64,000 bases of DNA, from positions 186,001-250,000 of the forward strand of contig NZNT01000026.1 of the NCBI GenBank assembly GCA_002695005.1, written 5' to 3'. The notes below the pieces were generated by a model. It did not search any database, was not told the origin of the DNA, and saw nothing but the letters and a program-made list of their open reading frames with translations. Positions 25,892-33,551 of the stretch are shown piece by piece. Every line of letters begins with the position of its first letter. The stretch's first letter is position 1. The translations under genes were made by a program, and so were the position numbers. The DNA comes from Maritimibacter sp. Its GTDB lineage: Bacteria; Pseudomonadota; Alphaproteobacteria; Rhodobacterales; Rhodobacteraceae.

Positions 25892-26297
25892 GACACACCT
25901 CTCCCGCCGGCTGTTCCTCGGCGGCGCATCCGCCGCCGCGCTGATGCCCGGAGCCGCCCTCGCCCAGTCGGACGGCAGGAAAACCCTCGCCTTTGCAGCC
26001 ACATGCCGCGAACTGGCGGGCTTTGACACCATCCCGAACGCACTCGTTGCCGGGGCGGCCCGGGCTTTCCCGGACGAGGATCGAACCGCACTGGCAGAAA
26101 AGACCGCGTCGCCTGACCTGTCGAAAAGCCTGCTCAAGACGCTCTACACCGGCATGTACAGCCCCGAAGACGGCGACCCGACCCGCTTCGCATATGCCGA
26201 AGCGCTCATGTATGCCGCCGTCGAAGACAGCCTGAACGTGCCGAGCTACTGCGGCGGCGTTCCCGGCTACTGGGCCGAGAAACCTGTAAGCGCCTGA
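25884..26297 (+). CDS. FAD-sugar dehydrogenase gamma (small) subunit, Tat-exported
   Basis: Protein of 137 residues with a twin-arginine signal (LSRRLFLGGASAAALMPGAA). The mature part ends NVPSYCGGVPGYWAEKP, the C-terminal signature of the sorbitol/FAD-glucose dehydrogenase small subunit family, which is needed for maturation and export of the GMC subunit. GGAGG lies about 8 nt before the ATG, inside the cytochrome gene. The gene order alpha-cytochrome-gamma differs from the gamma-alpha-beta order known from Burkholderia. Confidence 0.87.
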   Translation: MIETHLSRRLFLGGASAAALMPGAALAQSDGRKTLAFAATCRELAGFDTIPNALVAGAARAFPDEDRTALAEKTASPDLSKSLLKTLYTGMYSPEDGDPTRFAYAEALMYAAVEDSLNVPSYCGGVPGYWAEKPVSA

Positions 26298-26366
26298 CAG
26301 AATGAACCTGTCACACCTCCCACATGCGGCAGGCCGCTCGGGCCACCGCGCAAGCCACGGTGCGCC

Positions 26367-27242
26367 ATGACCGCCGACGAAAATCGCCCCACGGGGATCA
26401 AGGACAACGACGAAGCGCCCGAGACCATCCACGCGGAATCGGAGGAGGAATCGGTCACGCAGGCGACGCGGCTCTCCGCGCGCCTGATCTATGAGGTCAT
26501 CCGCCGCGACGGGGACGAGGAACTGTCGCGCCCGGCCATGTCGCTGGTCTGGTCCGGTCTGGCCGCCGGCGTGCTCATCAGCATGTCCGTGATCTCTCAG
26601 GCCGTGCTGCACCACAATCTGCCCGACGCCGACTGGGCCATACTGGTGGAAAGCCTTGGCTATTCGGTGGGGTTTCTGGTCGTCATTCTTGGCCGTATGC
26701 AACTCTTCACCGAGAACACGATCACGACGGTGCTGCCCGTGATCTCCCGTCGCTCCATGTGGTGCCTGAACCGCACGGCGCGACTGTGGGGTCTTGTCAT
26801 GACCGCGAATGTCGTGGGCGCGATGATCGCAGCCGGGTTCCTCACGCTGCCGGGCGTCGTGTCGCCGGAGCTGTATGAAAGCCTCCTCGCGGTCGCCCGC
26901 CACGCGGTCGAGGGCGATGCGCTGACCAATTTCCTACGCTCGATGCCCGCGGGGGTGCTGATCGCAGCCATCGTCTGGATCATGCCTTCCGCGGGTGGAA
27001 ACTCGTTTTTCGTGATCCTGACCCTCACCTGGATCATGGCGGCGGCGGGCTTTGCCCATATCGTCGCCGGATCGGTCGAATACGGGCTGATCCTCTGGAA
27101 CGGCGAGACGGACGTGATGACGGGCCTCCTGCGGTTCTTCTTCCCCGTTCTGGCGGGCAACATCACCGGCGGCACGGCCGTCTTTGCGCTGATGGCCTGG
27201 GGGCAGGTCCGCCGGGAAGTGAAGCAGGGCACGGATATCTGA
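26367..27242 (+). CDS. Formate/nitrite transporter (FNT) family channel
   Basis: Membrane protein of 291 residues with a 50-residue acidic cytoplasmic N-terminus and six helices. FNT features are visible: SGLAAGVLISMSVI at helix 1, GRMQLFTENTITTVLP at about 105-121 (the family has LFTGN or LFTEN), and AGNITGGTAVFALMAWGQ at the last helix. The ENT variant and acidic N-terminus place it with the YfdC-like subgroup, not the classical FocA or NirC channels. The substrate is probably a small monovalent anion or its acid. A terminator follows. Confidence 0.9.
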   Translation: MTADENRPTGIKDNDEAPETIHAESEEESVTQATRLSARLIYEVIRRDGDEELSRPAMSLVWSGLAAGVLISMSVISQAVLHHNLPDADWAILVESLGYSVGFLVVILGRMQLFTENTITTVLPVISRRSMWCLNRTARLWGLVMTANVVGAMIAAGFLTLPGVVSPELYESLLAVARHAVEGDALTNFLRSMPAGVLIAAIVWIMPSAGGNSFFVILTLTWIMAAAGFAHIVAGSVEYGLILWNGETDVMTGLLRFFFPVLAGNITGGTAVFALMAWGQVRREVKQGTDI

Positions 27243-27254
27243 CCCGCGACAACG

Positions 27255-27284
27255 AAAAAAGCGGGGCACAAGGCCCCGCTTTTT
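27255..27284. terminator. Bidirectional terminator between FNT gene and small secreted-protein gene
   Basis: Stem GCGGGGC (27261-27267) pairs with GCCCCGC (27273-27279) around ACAAG, flanked by six A on one side and four to five T on the other. It can serve the FNT gene (plus) and the small secreted-protein gene ending at 27304 (minus). Confidence 0.9.
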
Positions 27285-27303
27285 CCCGCTTCTGTTTTCT
27301 CGA

Positions 27304-27654
27304 TCAGCCGCGCGGCGACGCCGTGCCGGGGAAGTTGGGCTCGGCCGTCGGGACCCGGGTCTGGGGGCGGCTCGGGCCGTCTCCGATCACGACGCGGTAG
27401 GTCCCGTTCGGCGCTTCGAAGATCTTGATCTTCGGCAGAGCGGTCTGTTCGCTCAGACCATGGAGTTCTTCACAGGCCGACAGTCCGGCTTCCGTGCAGG
27501 CCTCGGGATGGTTGGAATTCTCGTTACAGGCATTCACCACATGGTTGATGCAGGCCGGCATGCTCTCCCCGGCATTCCCGGCCAGGGCAGAGCCCCCGGT
27601 GGCGGACGTGATCAGGGCGAAAGCGGCGATGGCGGTTTTGTTGATGATGGTCAT
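27304..27654 (-). CDS. Small secreted cysteine-containing protein, unknown
   Basis: Protein of 116 residues with a signal peptide (MTIINKTAIAAFALITSATG, cleavage near ALA). The mature part has four cysteines in a compact region (ACINHVVNACNENS, EACTEAGLSACEEL) that could form two disulphides or bind a metal, and a Pro-rich C-terminus. The ATG at 27654 has GAGGAG about 8 nt upstream. It is a single gene facing away from the sigma/protease operon. I do not recognise the family. Confidence 0.75.
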   Translation of the reverse strand: MTIINKTAIAAFALITSATGGSALAGNAGESMPACINHVVNACNENSNHPEACTEAGLSACEELHGLSEQTALPKIKIFEAPNGTYRVVIGDGPSRPQTRVPTAEPNFPGTASPRG

Positions 27655-27730
27655 GTGTCGTCTCCTCGTTTGAATGTGACCCGGTTGCGCCGGGTGTATT
27701 CGTATGTCGGGCGGCGACGGCGGAAGGTTC

Positions 27731-27762
27731 AAAGAAAGACGAAATTTTCGTCAGATTTCTTT
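27731..27762 (-). terminator. AT-rich hairpin downstream of the S8 protease gene
   Basis: Inverted repeat AAAGAAA-GACGAAA-T-TTTCGTC-AGA-TTTCTTT (27731-27762), in an AT-rich island that contrasts with the GC-rich surroundings. On the minus strand it lies about 47 nt after the S8 protease stop and ends in a T-rich tail, so it may terminate the sigma/anti-sigma/protease operon. It could equally act in the promoter region of the gene starting at 27654. Confidence 0.5.
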
Positions 27763-27808
27763 CATTGCATTGTTTTTATTGATTATTTTTTTGAAAGAAA
27801 CCGGAAGG

Positions 27809-29116
27809 TCAGCAACCGGAGGCCTGGACAAGGCCCCACCCGGTCGCATGATCCCGCCCGCCAGCGCCGATATCACGCGCCGAGGCGCGCAGAACGCGGC
27901 GCAGGTCCGAGGCGGACAGCGCCGCACCGGCCCCAAGCTGGGCCGCAAGCGCGGTGACGATCGGCGCGGCATAGGAGGTGCCGCTGGCATAGCCGCCGCT
28001 GTCGCGCCGCGCGACCCAAAGATCGACGCCGGGGGCGGCGAACTCGATTTCCGGCCCGCGATTGGCGCGACCATAGGGCGCCATCGCCGCATCTACTGCC
28101 GTGACGGCGATGACCTCCGGCGCGGCAGCAGGCCAGCCCACGCCGCGCCCGTCATTGCCCGCCGCCCCGATCATCACGACACCCTGCTGCGCGGCGGCCG
28201 CCAGCAATGCGCCGAGCGCAGCGTTCTCGCCCCCCGACAGGGACAGGTTGATCACCCGGACGCCGCTCCGGACAAGCACATCGAGCCCGGCGCCGATCAT
28301 ATCCACGTTGGTCCGTTCCCGCCGGCCCGAGCCTGAAAAGGCATCGACAGCCACGAGTCTGGCGCCCGCCGCGAACCCGGCATAGACGCCGCGCGCATCC
28401 GCCCCGACGATCAGGGCCGCAACGGCCGTCGCGTGATCCGGGGCTTCGGCAGCACGCCCGCCCGGCGCGACCGAAATGGCGTCGACCCGCGCTGATGCCA
28501 GCGCGGGATGTGTCAGGTTCACGGGTCCGTCTATCATGCCGATCGTGCGGGACGGTGGCGCCCTGCACCGCCCGGCCCCCAGCACCATGCGTTCCGCATA
28601 CAATCGCGGGCCACCCTCGGCATAGCGATACAGCCCATGCGCGTCGAACCGTGTCGCGGGAGCAGCGTCGGCCACCAGACGCCGGGCCCGCTCCGGCGAG
28701 AGGGTAAAGGGCAGAACGAAGATCTGCCCGACTCGTCCAAGCCCCGGATAGGCGCGCCGCCGGACCAGCGTCGCGCCGGCCGACAGGAGGGTCCGGGCAG
28801 TGCCCGCCGCCTCGCCCTCAGGCCCGATGGCGATGTATTCGGTGCGACCGTTGAGCGTCTGAACCTCGGACGCGACGATCCGCAGGGGCGTTCCGGAAGG
28901 ATCGCGATCATCGCGCGGAACCCGCGTGGTCGTCCCTGATCCCGTGGGCCGCGTGGCTGGTGTCGTCGCAGGCCCCGACGGTGTCGTCGTGGTGACGGGC
29001 GTCCGCCCCGGGGTGGCGCCCCGCGGGGTCTGAGCCTGTCCCTGCGCGGCAAGGCTCAGTGCGGCGATCAGCAGAACCACGGCCCAAGGCCCCCTATGAA
29101 GCCCGAGCCTAGTCAT
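27809..29116 (-). CDS. Subtilisin-like S8 serine peptidase of the sigma-factor operon
   Basis: Exported peptidase of 435 residues: signal peptide (LLIAALSLAAQGQAQ), a Thr/Pro-rich linker (about 30-65), an N-terminal region of about 110 residues (75-185) that may be a propeptide, then the S8 domain. The catalytic residues are D196 (GMIDGPVN), H228 (DHATAVAAL), oxyanion N321 (GAAGND) and S381 (GTSYAAP). The Asp and His motifs deviate from the usual D-S/T-G and HGTH. Its start overlaps the anti-sigma stop by 8 nt, and it is the third gene of an ECF sigma/anti-sigma/protease unit. It may cleave or sense the anti-sigma factor (inference); an independent exported protease controlled by the sigma factor is the alternative. 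Confidence 0.9.
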   Translation of the reverse strand: MTRLGLHRGPWAVVLLIAALSLAAQGQAQTPRGATPGRTPVTTTTPSGPATTPATRPTGSGTTTRVPRDDRDPSGTPLRIVASEVQTLNGRTEYIAIGPEGEAAGTARTLLSAGATLVRRRAYPGLGRVGQIFVLPFTLSPERARRLVADAAPATRFDAHGLYRYAEGGPRLYAERMVLGAGRCRAPPSRTIGMIDGPVNLTHPALASARVDAISVAPGGRAAEAPDHATAVAALIVGADARGVYAGFAAGARLVAVDAFSGSGRRERTNVDMIGAGLDVLVRSGVRVINLSLSGGENAALGALLAAAAQQGVVMIGAAGNDGRGVGWPAAAPEVIAVTAVDAAMAPYGRANRGPEIEFAAPGVDLWVARRDSGGYASGTSYAAPIVTALAAQLGAGAALSASDLRRVLRASARDIGAGGRDHATGWGLVQASGC

Positions 29117-29681
29117 TGCGGTCAGCGGACTCGACCTGCGGCGCCCCCCGCAGCGCCTCCAGATCCGCCTCCGTCACCTCCCCCGCAGGGTCGGCAAGCT
29201 CATACAGCCCCAGCGCACTGGGTCCGCCGACAATCTCAAGCCCCAGGCCGTTGAGAAGCGCGCGGATGTCTGCCTCGGTGGCCTCCGGATCGAATGCGAC
29301 CACGATCTGGCCATCCGCCTCTCCGGCGAGCCGGTAGTCGGGCGCGCGGCTGTCGAACAGGAACAGGCTCTGCGCGACAAGCGCGACGAGCGCGAGAGCG
29401 GCCGCGACCTGCCAGAACCGAACCGGGATGCCGCGGGCGGGCGCCCGAGGCTGCGCGCGCGCCTCCCGGTCGACCTCGCGCATGAGCCGCGCAAGCCCGA
29501 ACTCTCCCGGGCTCCCCGGCTCTTCCGATTGCAGGTTCTCGCGCATCGCACGCAGCACCGAAAGCTCAAGATCGAGCGACGGGTCCTCCGCCAGCGCCGC
29601 CTCGACCTCCGCGCGTTCGGCGTCCGACAGCGTGCCGTTCGCGTAGAACGGCAGCAGGGCTTCGATGTCTTCGCGCGCCAT
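29109..29681 (-). CDS. Membrane anti-sigma factor with propeptide-like periplasmic domain
   Basis: Protein of 190 residues. The N-terminal cytoplasmic part (LLPFYANGTLSDAERAEVEA) resembles anti-sigma domains of the RskA/RseA type but lacks the HxxxCxxC zinc motif. One membrane helix follows (about 88-108, VAAALALVALVAQSLFLF). The periplasmic part (about 112-190) has the beta-alpha-beta pattern 'VVAFDPEATEADIRALLNGL', 'GLYELAD' and 'LEALRGAPQVESAD', resembling the I9/fervidolysin-type propeptide that inhibits subtilisins. The ATG shares one base with the sigma-factor stop. This fusion suggests the periplasmic domain interacts with the S8 protease encoded next (inference; the domain match is by eye). 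Confidence 0.82.
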   Translation of the reverse strand: MAREDIEALLPFYANGTLSDAERAEVEAALAEDPSLDLELSVLRAMRENLQSEEPGSPGEFGLARLMREVDREARAQPRAPARGIPVRFWQVAAALALVALVAQSLFLFDSRAPDYRLAGEADGQIVVAFDPEATEADIRALLNGLGLEIVGGPSALGLYELADPAGEVTEADLEALRGAPQVESADRND

Positions 29682-30235
29682 CACGCCCTCGCCTCCCGCG
29701 TCACGCGACCCGACAGGCACCGCAGCAGCAGCTTCTTCGCGTGATAAATCCGCGTCTTGATCGTGCCTTCCGGAACGCCCGCAACCTCGGCGATCTGGCC
29801 GTAAGCCATATCCTCGTAGAAGGCGAGCGAGATGGCCATGCGATGCTCATCACCAAGTTCGCCAAGGCAATGGCGCACATGAACGGCCTCCTGCCCGGCC
29901 AGAACGGCCGCCTCGGTATCGACATGCTCATCCGCAATATCCGGCGTCTCGCCCGGCAAATCCATGCGCCCCGACTTCCGCCTGAGGTCGATCACCTTGC
30001 GCCACGCGATTCCGAATACCCAGGTCTGCACTTTCGATCTCCCTTCGAACCGCCCGGCGCTGCGCCAGACGTCCATGAATACGTCATGAAGTATGTCGGC
30101 CGACTCGTGCGGATCGTTCAATTTCGACTGGATAAATCTGTAGACCGGTTTTTCGAGACGCTGATAAAGGCCCGCCAGCGCGGCCCTGTCGCCGGACGCG
30201 ATCGCGGTCATCAGGGGGGAGAGGGGGTCTTCCAA
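29681..30235 (-). CDS. ECF-type RNA polymerase sigma factor
   Basis: Sigma-70 family protein of about 184 residues. Region 2 includes KLNDPHESADILHDVFMDVW and KVQTWVFGIAWRKVIDLRR, which bind core polymerase and the -10 element. Region 4 includes YEDMAYGQIAEVAGVPEGTI and KTRIYHAKKLL, the -35-binding helix-turn-helix. The TTG at 30235 is taken as start because AGGAG lies about 8 nt upstream; ATG at 30211 and GTG at 30313 are in-frame alternatives. The stop overlaps the anti-sigma ATG by one base. It is probably held inactive at the membrane by the anti-sigma factor and released by an envelope signal. Confidence 0.9.
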   Translation of the reverse strand: MEDPLSPLMTAIASGDRAALAGLYQRLEKPVYRFIQSKLNDPHESADILHDVFMDVWRSAGRFEGRSKVQTWVFGIAWRKVIDLRRKSGRMDLPGETPDIADEHVDTEAAVLAGQEAVHVRHCLGELGDEHRMAISLAFYEDMAYGQIAEVAGVPEGTIKTRIYHAKKLLLRCLSGRVTREARA

Positions 30236-30431
30236 GTCCGTGCTCTCCTGAAGGTTCGTGTCGCTTCGCCGAGGAATGATCGGGTACGGCAAGTGTTCGG
30301 ACCCGCGCGCCACCTGTCAAGCTGTCTGGTCATGACCCCGGCGCACAAGCCCGCGCCCCGGGGGACCTGCCGGAATTGACTCGGCGGGCCGGCTGTCGGA
30401 GAGTCCCGCCATTGCACGGAAGGATTTGCCC

Positions 30432-31169
30432 ATGACCCAGTTGCCGATGTTTTACAAGAACGTGGAGGCGCTCTCGACCGTCAACCACAAGCGGTTCCAG
30501 ATTTCCGCCGCGGCCGAGCCCTTCGCCTTCGCGCGCGAGGCACAGGTGATCCCGGCGGTGTTCGACGAGTTCACGGCAGCGGCCCATGACCTTCCCATCG
30601 TCTTCGTGCCGACCGGCACCGGCTTTACCCCCGTCTTCCTGTGCGGGCTCAAGAGTGGCGAGAACGTGTTTGTCGATGCCGAAGGCAAGTGGACGCCGGG
30701 CTATATGCCGGCCTACCTGCGCCGCTATCCCTTCATCCTCGGCGAGCAGGAGGGGGCCGACCCGATCGTCTGCGTCGACAGCGGCTATGCGGGCTTTGCC
30801 GAAAGTGACAGCGGCACCCCGCTCTTCGACGAGGCGGGCGAGAAGACCGAGTTCATGGACCGCGTTGTGCGCCTTGTCACCGAATACGCGGCTTCGGCCA
30901 AGCGGACCGAGGGCGCGCTGGAGGTTCTGAAAGACCTCGACCTCTTCTCGCAGATCTCGATCGAAGCGCGTGATGCCTCGGGCGAGGTATCGGCGAGCCT
31001 GCATGGTTTCGCCGTGGTGGACGAGGAAAAGCTGCGCGCCTTGCCTGACGCCGACTACCTGAAACTGCGCGAGGCGGGGGTGCTGCCCGCGATCTACGCG
31101 CATCTTTTGTCTGTGAGCCTCGCCAACAAGCTCGCCCGCGCGACCGCCGACAAGACAAAGGCGGCCTGA
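30432..31169 (+). CDS. SapC family protein
   Basis: Cytosolic protein of 245 residues matching the SapC family: MFYKNVEALSTVNHKRF at the N-terminus, FVPTGTGFTPVFLCGL around residue 60, AYLRRYPFILGE at about 93-104, and LRALPDADYLKLREAGVLP near the C-terminus. The family was named from Campylobacter S-layer gene clusters; its biochemical role is unclear. The ATG at 30432 has GGAAGGA upstream. It stands alone, divergent from the ECF sigma operon. Confidence 0.85.
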   Translation: MTQLPMFYKNVEALSTVNHKRFQISAAAEPFAFAREAQVIPAVFDEFTAAAHDLPIVFVPTGTGFTPVFLCGLKSGENVFVDAEGKWTPGYMPAYLRRYPFILGEQEGADPIVCVDSGYAGFAESDSGTPLFDEAGEKTEFMDRVVRLVTEYAASAKRTEGALEVLKDLDLFSQISIEARDASGEVSASLHGFAVVDEEKLRALPDADYLKLREAGVLPAIYAHLLSVSLANKLARATADKTKAA

Positions 31170-31494
31170 CCGCGCCGCGTCCGGCGCCGATTCCCCAGCC
31201 TCGGAATCGGGATGCCGAGACGCAGTGCGAAATACGCCAATTGGTTGCCACCTTCACCGACCGGCAACTTCAGATTGCGGAGTCATTGTTTGTCGCGCTA
31301 TCGCAGGGCGTTAGCGGCAACAGGACGCCCAAAAACCGGGCAGTTGGCGCTTGTTAGTAGGCACAAGCACGCCGGTTTGCCCTTTTAGTCTTAAGAGAGT
31401 CTGTACAGGATGCCGCATTGCAGTATGTTGGCGCAGTGGGCTGCCGGAAACCCAGAAAGGGTTTGGTCCGGCAGGTAAGACACTGGGGGCGATA
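31170..31494. promoter_or_regulatory. Intergenic region with inverted repeats upstream of sugar transferase
   Basis: This 325-base region has lower GC than its neighbours. It contains a CGATTCC/GGAATCG hairpin (31188-31209) just after the SapC stop without a T tract, GTTGCC/GGCAAC (31244-31268), and GCTTGT/ACAAGC (31349-31368). These could be operator sites for the polysaccharide gene. No gene is called here. Confidence 0.45.
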
Positions 31495-32172
31495 ATGTCT
31501 GCCGATCCGAATATCGGGTATCGGTTTTCCGACGTTGAAAACGTCGGGACCCGATTCAAGAATGATTTTCAAAGGCCTGGCGGTTCTGCCCTATTCTGGG
31601 CGACCAAGCGCGCGTTCGACATCGTGTTGTCGGTGATCCTGTTGATCCTTGCCGCTCTGACCGGGCTGGCGCTTCTCGTGCTGAACCCGTTCTTTAACGC
31701 AGGTCCCCTGTTTTTCCGTCAGGACCGCATGGGTCGCGACTGCGAACCCTTTAAAGTCATTAAATTCAGGACGATGACCCACTCGGCCAGCACCACGCGC
31801 ACCGCCAAGGACCCGCTCGAAACAAACCGGATCACCCGGCTGGGCGGACTTCTGCGCCGCATGAGGCTTGATGAGCTGCCGCAGGCCTACAACGTCCTTC
31901 GTGGCGAAATGAGCATCATCGGGCCGCGCCCCGACACCTTCTCCCATGCCCACGAATTCTCGCGCATGGTCCCGCGCTACCGCGAACGCCACCTCGTGCG
32001 CCCCGGTATCAGCGGACTTGCGCAGGTGGCGCTCGGCTATGCCGTCGGTGTCGATGCCACGCGGGCCAAGACGGCGCGCGACCTCAACTACATCCGCAAC
32101 GCCGGTTTCGCGATGGAACTGCGGATCATCGGCATGACGTTCCGCACGGTCTTCGGCCGCCACGGCATGTGA
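31495..32172 (+). CDS. Bacterial sugar transferase (undecaprenyl-phosphate sugar phosphotransferase type)
   Basis: Short initiating glycosyltransferase of 225 residues. A single N-terminal helix (ATKRAFDIVLSVILLILAAL, residues about 36-60) is followed by the catalytic domain with the PLFFRQDRMGRD, FKVIKFRTM, RLDELPQ and SIIGPRPDT motifs of the WcaJ/ExoY family, which load the first sugar phosphate onto undecaprenyl phosphate for exopolysaccharide. The ATG at 31495 has GGGGGCGA upstream. No other polysaccharide genes are adjacent, so it is an isolated copy. Confidence 0.92.
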   Translation: MSADPNIGYRFSDVENVGTRFKNDFQRPGGSALFWATKRAFDIVLSVILLILAALTGLALLVLNPFFNAGPLFFRQDRMGRDCEPFKVIKFRTMTHSASTTRTAKDPLETNRITRLGGLLRRMRLDELPQAYNVLRGEMSIIGPRPDTFSHAHEFSRMVPRYRERHLVRPGISGLAQVALGYAVGVDATRAKTARDLNYIRNAGFAMELRIIGMTFRTVFGRHGM

Positions 32173-32206
32173 TCCGGGCGATCCGGCCGCTCAATTTTCA
32201 GGCAGG

Positions 32207-33340
32207 CTATCCGACTGACGACTGCGCCGTTTCCTCCGGCGCACCGACATGGAACCCCTGAACATAGCGCACGCCGACCGAGCTTAGCGCCGCCAACTGT
32301 TCAGCCCGCTCGATGCCTTCGATGACAAGGATCGTGCCCGTTTCGTCGCAATACCCTTGCAGCGCCCGGAAGAGCGCCAATGCCTCGGGATCGGTGTCGA
32401 CCCGCGTCGACAACGCAGCATCCATCTTGCGGACGTCGGGCTTCAGGTCGAGGATATGGCGCAGCGAGGTATAGCCCGCCCCTGCGTCATCGATGGCAAG
32501 GCTCAGGCCCGCCGACCGCATCTGCGCCACCCGCGCGGCAAGGGCCGGGTAATCGCGCACCGGCTCATGCTCCGTCAGTTCCACGGTGATCCCCGGCTCG
32601 GCCTCCTCGGCCAGAAACGCTTCGAACGCCGGGGCGTGAAGCGTGGTTTCCGACAGGTTGATCGCCACGCCCGCCGCATCCGGCCAGGCCCTATCGGCTG
32701 CGAGGATCGCGCGGGCGAAGCCAAGCTCGACTTCCGGGCCAAGGCCGACGGAATGAGCCGCCGCGATGACCTCGGGCACGCTCATGCCCACATTGTCCTC
32801 AAGCCGCGTAAGCCCTTCGCGATAGATCACGTCGCCCGTGACCAGATCCAGCACCGGCTGGAACACGGGGCGGAACCGTTGCGCGCGGATCAGGTCCCGA
32901 AGCTTCCCGCGCAGCCGCTGGGCCGCCAGGGCGTCGTCGTGGAGCACGTCCAGCGCGACGGCAAGGTGCGACGCCGTCACCCGCAGCCGCGCTTCGGCAT
33001 CCGCCACGACGCGCCGGGCGACCCCGCCCAACACGCCGAAGACCTCCCCGCTCGACAGGCGCAGCGCGACACCTGCCGCCCCGTCGCCGGGCGATCCGGG
33101 CCAGATGGTCGCGGGAATGATCGTTGCGAAGGGGGACGGATCGGTTGCGACGGCGGCGGCCACCACGGGGCACTCGCCGAGGCCGCACACCTGACCGGCG
33201 CGCAGCGTCGTGTCGGCGGCAGGGTCGGCCGCCACCGCCTCCACCCGCCGCTCGGCACCCGCGATGCGGGCGATGAACACCGCGTCGAACCCGGCCTCCT
33301 GCCGCACACCGTCCAGCAGAAGATCGAGCTGAGCCCGCAC
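32207..33340 (-). CDS. EAL-domain protein with GAF-like N-terminus
   Basis: Protein of 377 residues. An N-terminal GAF-like domain (about 1-135, with the GLGECPVVAAAV loop) precedes an EAL domain (about 145-370). The signature EAL is EGL (E175-G176-L177). Other metal and substrate positions are present: NLSE, ELTEHEP, AIDDAGAGYTSL, LKPDVRKMD, VIEGIE and VQGFH. It could be an active c-di-GMP phosphodiesterase or a degenerate c-di-GMP receptor. GTG at 33340 is the only start before an upstream in-frame stop. It is a single gene, convergent with the sugar transferase, which hints at c-di-GMP control of polysaccharide (inference). Confidence 0.88.
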   Translation of the reverse strand: MRAQLDLLLDGVRQEAGFDAVFIARIAGAERRVEAVAADPAADTTLRAGQVCGLGECPVVAAAVATDPSPFATIIPATIWPGSPGDGAAGVALRLSSGEVFGVLGGVARRVVADAEARLRVTASHLAVALDVLHDDALAAQRLRGKLRDLIRAQRFRPVFQPVLDLVTGDVIYREGLTRLEDNVGMSVPEVIAAAHSVGLGPEVELGFARAILAADRAWPDAAGVAINLSETTLHAPAFEAFLAEEAEPGITVELTEHEPVRDYPALAARVAQMRSAGLSLAIDDAGAGYTSLRHILDLKPDVRKMDAALSTRVDTDPEALALFRALQGYCDETGTILVIEGIERAEQLAALSSVGVRYVQGFHVGAPEETAQSSVG

Positions 33341-33551
33341 GCCCTCGGCAACCTGGGCATTTCAAAGGTGGTTCAGGATCACGCGACACCCCTTTCCGGA
33401 CTCGACAGTATACAACTCATACAGGCAAACAAGACAAATACATTACCTAAGGTTGTTAATCGGGCGCACGGTTCGCCCCAACACGCGCCGCCCCGCCGAC
33501 CAGGACCGCATCGCCCTTTTCATTCCCGGCCCGCTGCGACAGGTTCGCCGG

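Noticed and set aside
30292-30320. TTGACA on the minus strand upstream of the sigma gene as a sigma-70 promoter
   Set aside because: A -35-like TTGACA is present, but the -10 position (AACACT) matches poorly, so no promoter is called.
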